Of a stretch of DNA of 17,771 bases, positions 5,882-13,051 are shown piece by piece. Numbering within the stretch: the stretch's first letter is position 1; each line of letters opens with the position of its first letter. The notes under the pieces were generated by a model, which worked only from the letters and a program-made list of their open reading frames with translations, ran no database searches and was not told the DNA's origin. Where the stretch lies: positions 1-17,771 of the forward strand of contig CAUDRX010000032.1 of the NCBI GenBank assembly GCA_958451915.1, read 5' to 3'. The position numbers and the translations under genes were made by a program. The stretch comes from an uncultured Peptococcaceae bacterium. GTDB lineage: Bacteria > Bacillota > Peptococcia > Peptococcales > Peptococcaceae.

Positions 5882-7888
5882 ATGAAAAAGAAAATGACTT
5901 CTTTGATCGCGATGCTGCTCATCGCGGCCCTGACCCTGACGGGCTGTGGTGGCAGTGAGACGGTCACAAGCGAAGCAGAAGCTTTGCCGACGTTTACCAA
6001 TGAGGGGACGGCGGCGAGCGATTACGATGTCATCGTTGTCGGTTCCGATCCGGAAGGCATTGCGGCGGCGCTCTCTGCGGCGCGCAATGGGCTCAAGACC
6101 CTTTTGCTTTCCAAAGACAGCACGCCGGGCGGACTCTATACGCTGGGTGCGCTGAATTTTATCGATGTGCCGGAGACACGTGACGGCGAGCTGCTCGTCG
6201 GCGGGATCTATGAGGAATTTGTGAACGCTGTCGGCGGCAGCGGTTTTGACATTGTGAATGCGGCGAACGTTTTCCAGGAGATGCTCACGAGCGAAGAAAA
6301 CCTCACCGTGCGTTACAATGCTGAGTTCCAGACACCGGTCATGGACGGCACGACGATCACTGGTGTGACGGTGAACGAGGATGGTCAGGAAGTGACCTAC
6401 AACGCACCATATGTCATTGATGCGACCCAGGATGGGGACGTGGCAGCGGCAGCAGGCGCGCCTTATACCTATGCCGGCGAAGATATCGGTGAGCGCGACC
6501 GTGAGATGGGTGTGACGCTTGTCTTCCGTCTCAGCGGTGTGAACTGGGACAGCATGACCCGTTACCTGACAGTGAAACGTGGCATTGGCGAGATCTTCAA
6601 TCAGTCCACGAGTATGGGCGTCAGCGGCAACACTGCATGGGGCTTCAGAGATGAAGGCTATGCCTATGAACCAACAGATGAGGCCATGCGCCTGCGCGGC
6701 TTCAATATGGCCCTTCAGGACAACGGCGATGTGCTCGTCAATGCGCTTCTCATCTTCGATGTTGATCCGCTGGACGAAGAGAGCCGTGCCGAAGGTATCG
6801 CACGTGCAAAGGCGGAGCTCGAGAATATCATTCCATACCTCCAGGAAGAATTCTGGGGCTTTGACGACTGTGCCCTTGCCGGCACTGCTGAAGACCTCTA
6901 TGTGCGCGAAAGCCGCCACATTGACTGTGAATACAACCTGACCATTGACGATGTTCTCGAGAACCGCGATCAGGAGGACCGCATCGCAGTGACCTCCTAT
7001 CCGGTCGATGTGCAGCCAACGAAGACGCAGACCTATGGCACTGTTGTCGGTTATCCGGATCAGTATGCGATCGGTCTGAAGAGTCTCGTGCCAAAGGATG
7101 TGGAAGGGCTCATGATCGTCGGTCGTGCGGCCGGCTATACCTCACTGGCAGCAGGGTCGGCGCGTATCGTGCCAACAGGCATGGCCTGCGGGGAAGCTGC
7201 CGGTGTGGCGGTGGCCGTGGCCAAGTCGCTGGATCAGACGCCGCGGGAGATCTGCTACAACAATGGCGCGATCCCGCTGATCCAGGATCTGCTCACGGAA
7301 CAGGGGGCAAAGCTTGAGCATACCCAGACCGAAGAAGCAGTGATGGATCACTGGGCATATCCAGGGGTGAAGGTCCTGCGCAGTCTTGGTGTTCTCGATG
7401 GCGGCTATGACAACGACTATGCCCTGGACGATGCGATCACCATGAACCGCTACCAGAACATGGTCAATAACGCCGTCAAGAAAGCAGGCTTTGAGCTCTC
7501 GGATAAGATCTATGTCAATGAGAATCCACCATCTCGCCAGATCATTGGTACCATGGCCCGTGCTGTGATCGAGATCGAAGGTGCAGAAAAGCTTGCTGAG
7601 GACAATGATCTTTACATGGAAGCACTGAAGGAGCGCGGCATCATGACCGATGAGCTCGAAAGCTACTTCAGCGACATGGAAGCTACGCCGAATGCCGGCG
7701 CAGTGACGATGCTGACGGCACGCTTCTACAGCTATCTCCTGACCCTCGATGGGGCACAGTCGCTGAAAGCCGCTGAATGCATCGATCTTGAAAGTGATGA
7801 CAACAGCGTCGTGTCAGTGCCGGATTGGATCAGCCAACACAGTGGCCAGTCCACGAACACCACGACGGATACAGAGACCGCTGCCTGA
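5882..7888 (+). CDS. Lipoprotein FAD-dependent oxidoreductase with SLH-like segment
   Basis: This 668-residue protein begins with a lipoprotein signal: MKKK, a hydrophobic stretch, then LTGC with Cys22 as the lipidated residue. After a short linker comes an FAD-binding Rossmann motif (DYDVIVVGSDPEG, residues 47-59). The glycine pattern is somewhat degenerate, with GSDPEG in place of the usual GxGxxG. A TPGG segment near residue 84 and the GLMIVGRAAG...SARIVPTGMACGEAAG region (about 405-440) match FAD_oxidored-type flavoproteins. Residues ~490-537 (HWAYPGVKVLRSLGVLDGGY and following) resemble an S-layer homology unit. The enzyme is therefore expected outside the cytoplasmic membrane. The substrate is unknown. 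The ATG at 5882 is four bases after the racemase stop, with AAGGAG overlapping that gene's end; YqhQ follows 21 bases later. The flavoprotein call is firm, the SLH call tentative. Confidence 0.82.
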   Translation: MKKKMTSLIAMLLIAALTLTGCGGSETVTSEAEALPTFTNEGTAASDYDVIVVGSDPEGIAAALSAARNGLKTLLLSKDSTPGGLYTLGALNFIDVPETRDGELLVGGIYEEFVNAVGGSGFDIVNAANVFQEMLTSEENLTVRYNAEFQTPVMDGTTITGVTVNEDGQEVTYNAPYVIDATQDGDVAAAAGAPYTYAGEDIGERDREMGVTLVFRLSGVNWDSMTRYLTVKRGIGEIFNQSTSMGVSGNTAWGFRDEGYAYEPTDEAMRLRGFNMALQDNGDVLVNALLIFDVDPLDEESRAEGIARAKAELENIIPYLQEEFWGFDDCALAGTAEDLYVRESRHIDCEYNLTIDDVLENRDQEDRIAVTSYPVDVQPTKTQTYGTVVGYPDQYAIGLKSLVPKDVEGLMIVGRAAGYTSLAAGSARIVPTGMACGEAAGVAVAVAKSLDQTPREICYNNGAIPLIQDLLTEQGAKLEHTQTEEAVMDHWAYPGVKVLRSLGVLDGGYDNDYALDDAITMNRYQNMVNNAVKKAGFELSDKIYVNENPPSRQIIGTMARAVIEIEGAEKLAEDNDLYMEALKERGIMTDELESYFSDMEATPNAGAVTMLTARFYSYLLTLDGAQSLKAAECIDLESDDNSVVSVPDWISQHSGQSTNTTTDTETAA

Positions 7889-7909
7889 GCAGCAGAAAGG
7901 AGAAGGCAG

Positions 7910-8848
7910 ATGGCATATTCTTACGGCGGTCAGGCACTGATCGAAGGTGTCATGATGCGTGGGCGAAAGTACCAGGCCATGAGCGCGCGATTGGAAGATG
8001 GCCGTATCGTATCGGAAGTTGAGGAATTCACAAACCTGACCGATCGCAACAAGATCTTTGGCCTGCCTTTTGTACGAGGCGTCTTTGCGATGGCCGATTC
8101 ATTGATCGTTGGCATGAAGGCGCTGACCTGGTCAACGAATGTTTCCCTGGCAGAGGACGAGGAGGCAGAGGAGCTTTCACCGATGGAGATCGCACTCACG
8201 ATGATCGTTTCCATCGGCTTGGGGATCCTGCTCTTTTTCGTGCTGCCGGTGGTGATCGCCCATTTCCTGCAGCCGCTGATCCCTGGCACGTTCTGGCAGA
8301 ACATCTTTGAAGGCGTTGTGCGTGTTGGGGTCTTCCTGCTCTATCTCGTGCTGATCTCGCGCATGAAGGAGATCCGACGTGTTTTTCAGTACCACGGTGC
8401 TGAGCACAAGAGCATCCATTGCTATGAAGCCGGCGAAGCATTGACGCCGGAGAATGCGATGCGCCACACCAGACTGCATCCGCGTTGTGGCACGAGCTTT
8501 CTCTTCATTGTCATGGTCATTTCGATCTTTATCTTTGCCCTGGTGGGCGTCGAGAGCTTTGCCTGGCGTATGCTCTCACGCATCATCCTTTTGCCGGTGA
8601 TCGCAGGTGTCAGCTATGAGGTGCTGCGCTATTGCGGCAAGCATATGGACAAAGCCTGGGTGCGGGCAGTTGCCTGGCCGGGCATGCAGCTCCAGCGCCT
8701 GACCACTGCCGAGCCGGACAAAGAGATGCTCGAAGTGGCGATCTATTCGCTGCAGAAGGTGCGCGCGAAGGAAGAAGACCCAGCCCTCGATCCCGAGTGG
8801 CAGGCAGAGCCGGCAGCGCACAAACAGCCCGTGCTGGCGACAGAATGA
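7910..8848 (+). CDS. yqhQ: YqhQ-family (DUF1385) membrane protein
   Basis: This 312-residue protein opens with SYGGQALIEGVMMRG, the hallmark of the DUF1385/YqhQ family that is widespread in Bacillota. A membrane segment lies near residues 87-113, a second near 123-145 and a hydrophobic C-terminal pair near 195-240. Between them are histidine-rich conserved motifs, HGAEHK (His162 to Lys167) and HPRCGTSF (His190, Cys193), which look like a metal site; the family is often described as a putative metal-dependent membrane enzyme. The precise function is not known to me. AAAGGAG stands just before the ATG, 21 bases after the flavoprotein gene. It is the last gene before a strong terminator. The tail after residue ~290 is charged and variable. 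Confidence 0.88.
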   Translation: MAYSYGGQALIEGVMMRGRKYQAMSARLEDGRIVSEVEEFTNLTDRNKIFGLPFVRGVFAMADSLIVGMKALTWSTNVSLAEDEEAEELSPMEIALTMIVSIGLGILLFFVLPVVIAHFLQPLIPGTFWQNIFEGVVRVGVFLLYLVLISRMKEIRRVFQYHGAEHKSIHCYEAGEALTPENAMRHTRLHPRCGTSFLFIVMVISIFIFALVGVESFAWRMLSRIILLPVIAGVSYEVLRYCGKHMDKAWVRAVAWPGMQLQRLTTAEPDKEMLEVAIYSLQKVRAKEEDPALDPEWQAEPAAHKQPVLATE

Positions 8849-8878
8849 GTGCACGTTTCGGACAATTTTTTGAAATAT

Positions 8879-8920
8879 AAGGACCAGGACGATCGTATAA
8901 CGATCGTCCTGGTCTTTTTT
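8879..8920 (+). terminator. Strong rho-independent terminator
   Basis: A perfect 15-base stem (8882-8896 with 8900-8914) around a three-base loop is followed by six T at 8915-8920. A-T and wobble pairs extend the base. It ends the racemase-flavoprotein-YqhQ unit. Bases 8921-9001 hold no gene I can support. Confidence 0.92.
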
Positions 8921-9001
8921 ATGGAAAAATAAGAGCGGCAGATACACAAGAAAAGCACTCTTTTTTGCGTGATAAGAAATGCCGGCCTTTGCGATATACT
9001 G

Positions 9002-9030
9002 TTGACAAACCAGGTACTGTGTTATACGAT
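9002..9030 (+). promoter_or_regulatory. Promoter of the padR operon
   Basis: A perfect TTGACA (9002-9007) is spaced 17 bases from TACGAT (9025-9030). The predicted start is near 9037, about 25 bases before the PadR ATG. Confidence 0.75.
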
Positions 9031-9035
9031 GTATA
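9023..9035. promoter_or_regulatory. Candidate PadR operator overlapping the -10 box
   Basis: TATAC-GAT-GTATA is a perfect 5-base inverted repeat with a three-base centre that covers the -10 box. Its place directly before padR fits autorepression by the PadR dimer. The short arms make it only a candidate. Confidence 0.4.
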
Positions 9036-9060
9036 TAGATCAAACGAGGGAGGGGACGAT

Positions 9061-9393
9061 ATGAACCTTGAAAAATGGAAAAGTCAGATCGTTCGCGGCA
9101 CGCTGGAATACTGTGTGTTGCTGATGCTCAAAGACAGGACCCGCTATGGTTACGAGATCCTGCAGGAGTTGGCACGATATCCGATCATCTCATCCACCGA
9201 AAGCACCGTTTACCCGCTCCTGCGGCGCTTGCAAAAAGAGGGCTTTCTCTCTTCCACTTGGCAGGAATCAGAGGAAGGCTTGCCGCCGCGCAAGTACTAT
9301 GCGCTTACCGCAGATGGTGAGGCCTATGTGGCGGCAATGGATGAAGAATGGGAAAATCTTTTGCAAGCGATCACGACATTGAGAGGAGAATAA
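9061..9393 (+). CDS. PadR-family transcriptional regulator
   Basis: The ATG at 9061 follows GAGGGAGGGG at 9046-9055 and gives 110 residues, normal for a short PadR protein. The frame stays open upstream, but that stretch covers the promoter. The winged helix is visible: LEYCVLLMLKDRTRYGYEI, then a recognition helix around STVYPLLRRLQKEGFL, and the wing with the PPRKYYALT motif typical of PadR proteins. The C-terminal helix (about 90-108) should dimerise. Such regulators repress neighbouring membrane-stress or transport genes. It is followed three bases later by a HAAS-domain protein, a very common PadR pairing, and by a TraX-like gene. Confidence 0.92.
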   Translation: MNLEKWKSQIVRGTLEYCVLLMLKDRTRYGYEILQELARYPIISSTESTVYPLLRRLQKEGFLSSTWQESEEGLPPRKYYALTADGEAYVAAMDEEWENLLQAITTLRGE

Positions 9394-9396
9394 ACC

Positions 9397-9966
9397 ATGG
9401 ATGTACGTTTGGAAAAATATCTCGACACTGTTGACAAACATTTGAAACCGCTTCCTGTTTCGGAGCGGGTGGACATCGTCAAGGAGGTGAAGGCTTCGAT
9501 GCAAGAAATGCAGGCCGATGGGCTCGCGAGTGAAGAGATCCTTGCGCGTCTTGGCGATGCCAGGGATCTTGCCCGCGCTTATCTCGGCGACCTGCTCGCC
9601 GAATCGAGCGGCCTCAGCTGGCGGCGCGTGCTCATCGTCTGTGCCTTCTACAGCCTCGTTGGTTTCTCTGGGATGATCGTCATCCCCTGCCTGGCGATCA
9701 TGGCGCCGGTCTTTGTTCTTTGCGGCATCTTCTGTCCGATCGCCGGCACGGCCAAGCTTATCGACTACCTGCTCGATCTTGGCATCCCATGGATGGACAA
9801 CATTGGTGTTTTCCTTGCTGGTCCGGATCCCCTCGCGCCAGTGCCAACGTTCTTTTTCCTGCTCGTGCTCGGTGTGATCCTGATCCTCGCAGGCTGGCTC
9901 TGCTGGAAAGCGCTTGTTGTCTATTGCAAGAAAGTCGGGCAGGTCAAGCGGCATTTTTCGATCTGA
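9397..9966 (+). CDS. HAAS (DUF1700) domain membrane protein
   Basis: This 189-residue protein starts three bases after the padR stop, with GAGAGGAG as its ribosome site. Residues 1-65 form the helical HAAS domain: a LEKYLDTVDKHL helix, the VSERVDIVKEVKASMQEM segment and the EEILARLGDARDLARAYLG end. Two hydrophobic regions follow, about 77-120 (probably two membrane helices) and about 152-175, then a basic tail. HAAS proteins are encoded next to PadR regulators and are thought to link the membrane to regulator activity; a partner role here is inference from that pattern. The TraX-like gene begins 38 bases downstream with no terminator between. Confidence 0.85.
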   Translation: MDVRLEKYLDTVDKHLKPLPVSERVDIVKEVKASMQEMQADGLASEEILARLGDARDLARAYLGDLLAESSGLSWRRVLIVCAFYSLVGFSGMIVIPCLAIMAPVFVLCGIFCPIAGTAKLIDYLLDLGIPWMDNIGVFLAGPDPLAPVPTFFFLLVLGVILILAGWLCWKALVVYCKKVGQVKRHFSI

Positions 9967-10004
9967 AGCTGTAGTGAGCAGAGTGTGGATAGGGAGTGAG
10001 GATC

Positions 10005-10730
10005 ATGTGTGACATGACGCTGAATCGTGATCAGATCAAAGGCATTGCCATGGTGACGATGTGCCTCAACCACATCTCACAGATCTTTATGACACCTGGT
10101 ACTTTCTGGGCGGAAGTTTTTCTGGATCTCGGCTGGTTCACAGCGATCACGATGTGTTATTTTCTCGTCGAGGGCTATGGCTACACGCACGATAAGCGGC
10201 GTTATGCGCTGCGACTGGGCGTGTTCGCGCTGATCTCACAGCCGGCGCTCATCCTGGCGGCGCCGGAGGTCGGCCTGTTTGGACTGAACATCTTGTTCAC
10301 GCTGCTCCTGTGCTTTGTGCTGCTCGTGGTGCGCGAACGCATCGAGCAGTCGTGGCTGCGGACGCTGGCAACGATCGGTGTGTTCGTCTTTTCGCTTTTT
10401 TGCGACTGGGCGCTCCTGGCGCCGGCGTTCACGTTGCTTTTTGCCTGGGCGCGAGGCGACGGGCAGAAACGCAAGTGTGCGTTTCTCATGAGCATCCTGC
10501 TCTTTGGCACGATGAATCTGCTTGGTGGCATCGGGCGCTTCCCGCTGGTGCAGAACATCGGTTATGCGCTTGCGGCGATGGGCGGTCAGGCGCTTGCGGC
10601 GATCGTGATCTGCTGCTTTTACAACGGCAAACGTGCGACGCATGGCCGCACGGTGGCGAAATGGTTTTTCTACATCTTCTATCCGGCGCATCTTTTCATG
10701 CTTGGCGTGCTCCGGCTCCTCATCGCATAA
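10005..10730 (+). CDS. TraX-family membrane protein (acyltransferase-like)
   Basis: The ATG at 10005 is eight bases after AGGGAG (9991-9996); a GTG at 9996 overlaps that site. The 241-residue product has the TraX-type opening LNRDQIKGIAMVTMCLNHIS, in which the Lys and His of the first helix are conserved, followed by about seven hydrophobic segments to the end (YPAHLFMLGVLRLL). TraX of F plasmid acetylates pilin; chromosomal relatives in Bacillota are of unknown substrate and probably modify surface molecules. No conjugation genes are nearby, so the plasmid role is unlikely here. It closes the padR unit ahead of a terminator. Confidence 0.82.
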   Translation: MCDMTLNRDQIKGIAMVTMCLNHISQIFMTPGTFWAEVFLDLGWFTAITMCYFLVEGYGYTHDKRRYALRLGVFALISQPALILAAPEVGLFGLNILFTLLLCFVLLVVRERIEQSWLRTLATIGVFVFSLFCDWALLAPAFTLLFAWARGDGQKRKCAFLMSILLFGTMNLLGGIGRFPLVQNIGYALAAMGGQALAAIVICCFYNGKRATHGRTVAKWFFYIFYPAHLFMLGVLRLLIA

Positions 10731-10732
10731 AA

Positions 10733-10768
10733 AAACAAGCCTCGGACAGATCGGTCCGAGGCTTGTTT
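10733..10768. terminator. Bidirectional rho-independent terminator
   Basis: A perfect 15-base stem (10733-10747 with 10754-10768) carries AAA at one base and TTT at the other. It stands between the converging traX-like and 4-hydroxybutyrate dehydrogenase genes and can end both transcripts. Confidence 0.85.
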
Positions 10769-10779
10769 GTGTGATGGGA

Positions 10780-11892
10780 TCAATAGAGCTCGCGATAGAC
10801 TTTTTCGATGCGGTCGCGGTCGAATGGCACGAAGTTGTTGACGAGCAGGCGCTGCTGGCCGTTGTAGACAGAATCGGCAAATTCAGCGATCTGGGCTTCT
10901 GTCATGCCGTAGGCGTGCAGTGGTTTTTTTTGTACGAGATGGTTGAGGAGGTCTTCCAGTTTGTCGTAAACATCGACGATGTCGCATTCGAGGATCTCAG
11001 CCATGCAGGCATTGAGCACAGCGATCTCGCCGTCTTGCCTGATCTCCATATAATTCTTCATAACGCCGGTGAACATGGCGTAGTTGGATTCACCGTGCGG
11101 TACATGGAAGGTGCCGCCGAGTGGGTAGCTCAGTGCATGGACGGCGGCGCAGCCAGCATTGGAGAATGCAACGCCGGCGTAGGTGCTGGCGAAGAGGAAG
11201 TCTTCGAGGAGTGGCTTGCGTGCCTCTGGGCCTTCGGCAACGATGGTCTTGAAGCCATTAAGGATGAGCTCGATGGCTTTGTAGCTGAGAACTTTGCCGA
11301 TCGGAGTGGCCTTTGGTGAAAGGGCGGATTCCACTGCGTGCACGAGGGCGTCGATGGCGCTCGTGGAGAATGGTTCCATTGGCAGGCTCTCAAGGAGTTC
11401 AGGGATCAGGACGGCATCGTCCGGGAACATGGCAGGATTGCCGTACCCGGCTTTGGTGCTTCGGCTCACAAGGGCCAGTGCTGCGACGCTGGTGACTTCG
11501 CTGCCTGTGCCGCAGGTTGTAGGCGCGAGCACGAGCTGGCGTACCTTCTTTGGCTGGCGTTTGCCATCGTAGAGATCGAGTACCGGTGATGGCTGGTCGA
11601 GCACGAAGAACTTGGCCACGTCGAGCACGCTGCCGCCGCCGACGCCGATGATGCGTTTATAGTCCTTGGTGATGTCACGGGCCATGGCTTCGATCATCTC
11701 GTCAGTCGGTTCGCCTTTGCCGTAATCCTTTGGATAGATGAAATCGCATTTCAGATCCAGTGCGGCGAAGAAATCGTCGTAGAAATGGCGGCTGGTGAAG
11801 AGAAGGTCGCCTTCACCAATGGCGAAGGTCTCTGCAAATTCCCGTACGCTGTCGAGTCGGTGCAGAGTAGGTTTCATAAAAAATTGACTCAT
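10780..11892 (-). CDS. 4hbD: NAD-dependent 4-hydroxybutyrate dehydrogenase (iron-type ADH)
   Basis: The ATG at 11892 is eight bases after AAAGGAGG on the minus strand and gives 370 residues; the open frame to 11955 covers the promoter. It is a group III iron-dependent alcohol dehydrogenase: GGGSVLD (85-91) for the cofactor, TTCGTGSE (125-132), and the metal ligands Asp181, His185, His252 and His266, all with the expected spacing. The end GQQRLLVNNFVPFDRD and the LSYPLGGTFHVPHGE core are very close, from memory, to 4-hydroxybutyrate dehydrogenase of Clostridium kluyveri. The enzyme interconverts succinate semialdehyde and 4-hydroxybutyrate with NAD(H), a step in butyrate formation from succinate or 4-aminobutyrate. 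None of the other pathway genes is in this window. Confidence 0.87.
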   Translation of the reverse strand: MSQFFMKPTLHRLDSVREFAETFAIGEGDLLFTSRHFYDDFFAALDLKCDFIYPKDYGKGEPTDEMIEAMARDITKDYKRIIGVGGGSVLDVAKFFVLDQPSPVLDLYDGKRQPKKVRQLVLAPTTCGTGSEVTSVAALALVSRSTKAGYGNPAMFPDDAVLIPELLESLPMEPFSTSAIDALVHAVESALSPKATPIGKVLSYKAIELILNGFKTIVAEGPEARKPLLEDFLFASTYAGVAFSNAGCAAVHALSYPLGGTFHVPHGESNYAMFTGVMKNYMEIRQDGEIAVLNACMAEILECDIVDVYDKLEDLLNHLVQKKPLHAYGMTEAQIAEFADSVYNGQQRLLVNNFVPFDRDRIEKVYRELY

Positions 11893-11907
11893 GGGAGAGC
11901 CTCCTTT

Positions 11908-11926
11908 ACAGGGTATCGTTACCTGT
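11908..11926. promoter_or_regulatory. Imperfect dyad in the 4hbD leader
   Basis: ACAGG at 11908-11912 and CCTGT at 11922-11926 form a short inverted repeat with inner GGTA/TACC pairing. It lies between the -10 box and the ribosome site of the dehydrogenase gene. It could be an operator; the arms are short. Confidence 0.3.
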
Positions 11927-11955
11927 ATTGTAAAACTTTCACGCACCGTCTGCAA
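11927..11955 (-). promoter_or_regulatory. Promoter of 4hbD
   Basis: On the minus strand TTGCAG (complement of 11950-11955) stands 17 bases from TACAAT (complement of 11927-11932). Both boxes are close to consensus. The leader would be about 30 bases. Confidence 0.7.
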
Positions 11956-11963
11956 CCCGTGGC

Positions 11964-11992
11964 TTGACCCCCGCTGAAATCTTGGCTATGAT
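11964..11992 (+). promoter_or_regulatory. Promoter of the lipid kinase gene
   Basis: TTGACC (11964-11969) is spaced 17 bases from TATGAT (11987-11992). Its -35 box lies only eight bases from the -35 box of the divergent 4hbD promoter. The transcript would begin almost at the AAGGGGG ribosome site. Confidence 0.7.
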
Positions 11993-12012
11993 ACCAGAAG
12001 AAGGGGGCGAGA

Positions 12013-12945
12013 ATGATGATCTTCTTTATTGTCAACGAAGCCAGCGGCCGCGGGCGCGCTGGGCGTCAGTGGCGGCGGCTCAAGACCGCGCTGCGGGAAA
12101 AGAACGTGGCGTTCCAGTCCTGGACGACCCATGGGCCGGGCCAGGCGCGCCAGCTCGCGGCGCAGGTCAGCCGGACGTCGGATGGGCTTGTGCGGCTGGT
12201 GGTCGTGGGCGGCGACGGCACGATCAACGAAGTCCTGAACGGCATCGAAGACTTCGAGCGGGTGGCGCTCGGGGTCGTGCCCTTTGGCTCCGGCAATGAT
12301 TTCGTGCGCGGATTGGGCCTGCCCAAGCAGCCGCTGGCGGCGCTCGAACGGGCGCTGACCGCCGACGGCGAAAAGCGCATCGACATCGGCCAGGTGACCA
12401 TCGGCGATGCGGCGCCGCGGCGCTTTGCCATCAGTGCCGGCGTCGGCATGGACGCCTGGATCTGTGCGCAGGTGGAGGCGTCGCGTGCCAAGGCCTGGCT
12501 CAACCGCCTCGGCCTCGGCAGCTTTGTCTACGGCCTGATGACGCTCTCGGCGGTGCGGCATCTCGCCACCGTCACGGGCTCTGTGCAGATGGAGACGCCT
12601 CAGGGCATCCTCTGGCGAGACCTGGACGCGCTCATCTTTCTCGCCTGCATGAACTTTCCGTGGGAAGGCGGCGGTGTGCCCGTCGCGCCTGGCGCCAGCG
12701 CTATGGACGGCTTTTTCTCCGTCTGTCTGGCCGAAGGCCTTACGCGCCTCGAGACCCTGGCGCGGCTGCCGCTATTGGCCATGGGCCGTCATTCCCACAC
12801 GCGCGGCGTCAGCCTGCACAAGGCCAGCCGCGTCGTCGTGCGTCTCGAGCAGCCGCTGTACGTGCACACCGACGGCGAAGTCCCCGGCACCGCCGCGCAG
12901 ATCGGCTTCGAGATCCTGCCGAAAAAGCTGCGCGTGTTGGCTTGA
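12013..12945 (+). CDS. Diacylglycerol kinase-like lipid kinase (YegS/DagK family)
   Basis: The ATG at 12013 follows AAGGGGG at 12001-12007; a second ATG at 12016 is equally possible. The 310-residue protein has the catalytic signature of the family: an opening VNEASGRGRAG, GGDGTINEVLNG (from Gly66) for ATP, and PFGSGNDFVRGLGL (90-103). The C-terminal beta domain ends in YVHTDGEVPG, with the conserved HxDGE-type motif. Such enzymes phosphorylate diacylglycerol or a related lipid at the inner membrane face, often to recycle diacylglycerol left by lipoteichoic acid synthesis. The exact lipid is unknown. The gene is more GC-rich than most of the window. It is a single-gene unit with its own promoter and terminator. 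Confidence 0.88.
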   Translation: MMIFFIVNEASGRGRAGRQWRRLKTALREKNVAFQSWTTHGPGQARQLAAQVSRTSDGLVRLVVVGGDGTINEVLNGIEDFERVALGVVPFGSGNDFVRGLGLPKQPLAALERALTADGEKRIDIGQVTIGDAAPRRFAISAGVGMDAWICAQVEASRAKAWLNRLGLGSFVYGLMTLSAVRHLATVTGSVQMETPQGILWRDLDALIFLACMNFPWEGGGVPVAPGASAMDGFFSVCLAEGLTRLETLARLPLLAMGRHSHTRGVSLHKASRVVVRLEQPLYVHTDGEVPGTAAQIGFEILPKKLRVLA

Positions 12946-12961
12946 AGAGTAAAGTGAAGAC

Positions 12962-13001
12962 AGCGTGGCATTTGTCGCCTGACAAACGACCACGCTTTTT
13001 T
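12962..13001 (+). terminator. Rho-independent terminator
   Basis: AGCGTGG (12962-12968) pairs with CCACGCT (12990-12996). An inner stem, TTTGTC (12971-12976) with GACAAA (12981-12986), sits above a small bulge. Six T follow at 12996-13001. It ends the lipid kinase gene. Confidence 0.85.
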
Positions 13002-13008
13002 CTTTTTC

Positions 13009-13017
13009 TGCTATACT
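13009..13017 (+). promoter_or_regulatory. Extended -10 promoter of the ADP-ribosylglycohydrolase gene
   Basis: TGCTATACT is an extended -10 box (TG-N-TATACT). No good -35 is visible, since that place is taken by the preceding terminator stem, which is usual for extended -10 promoters. It lies 34 bases before the start codon. Confidence 0.5.
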
Positions 13018-13051
13018 AGGACCGAGAAAACGATCCAAGGAGGAATCAGAC

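Noticed and set aside
5849..6919. Open frame of 356 codons opposite the flavoprotein gene
   Set aside because: The sense strand codes for a clear flavoprotein with a lipobox, and the antisense product shows no family, start site or ribosome site.
8965..9060. Longer N-terminus of the PadR protein
   Set aside because: It covers a TTGACA promoter, and a strong ribosome site marks the ATG at 9061.
11893..11955. Longer N-terminus of the 4-hydroxybutyrate dehydrogenase
   Set aside because: The extra codons cover the promoter and the AAAGGAGG site that serves the ATG at 11892.
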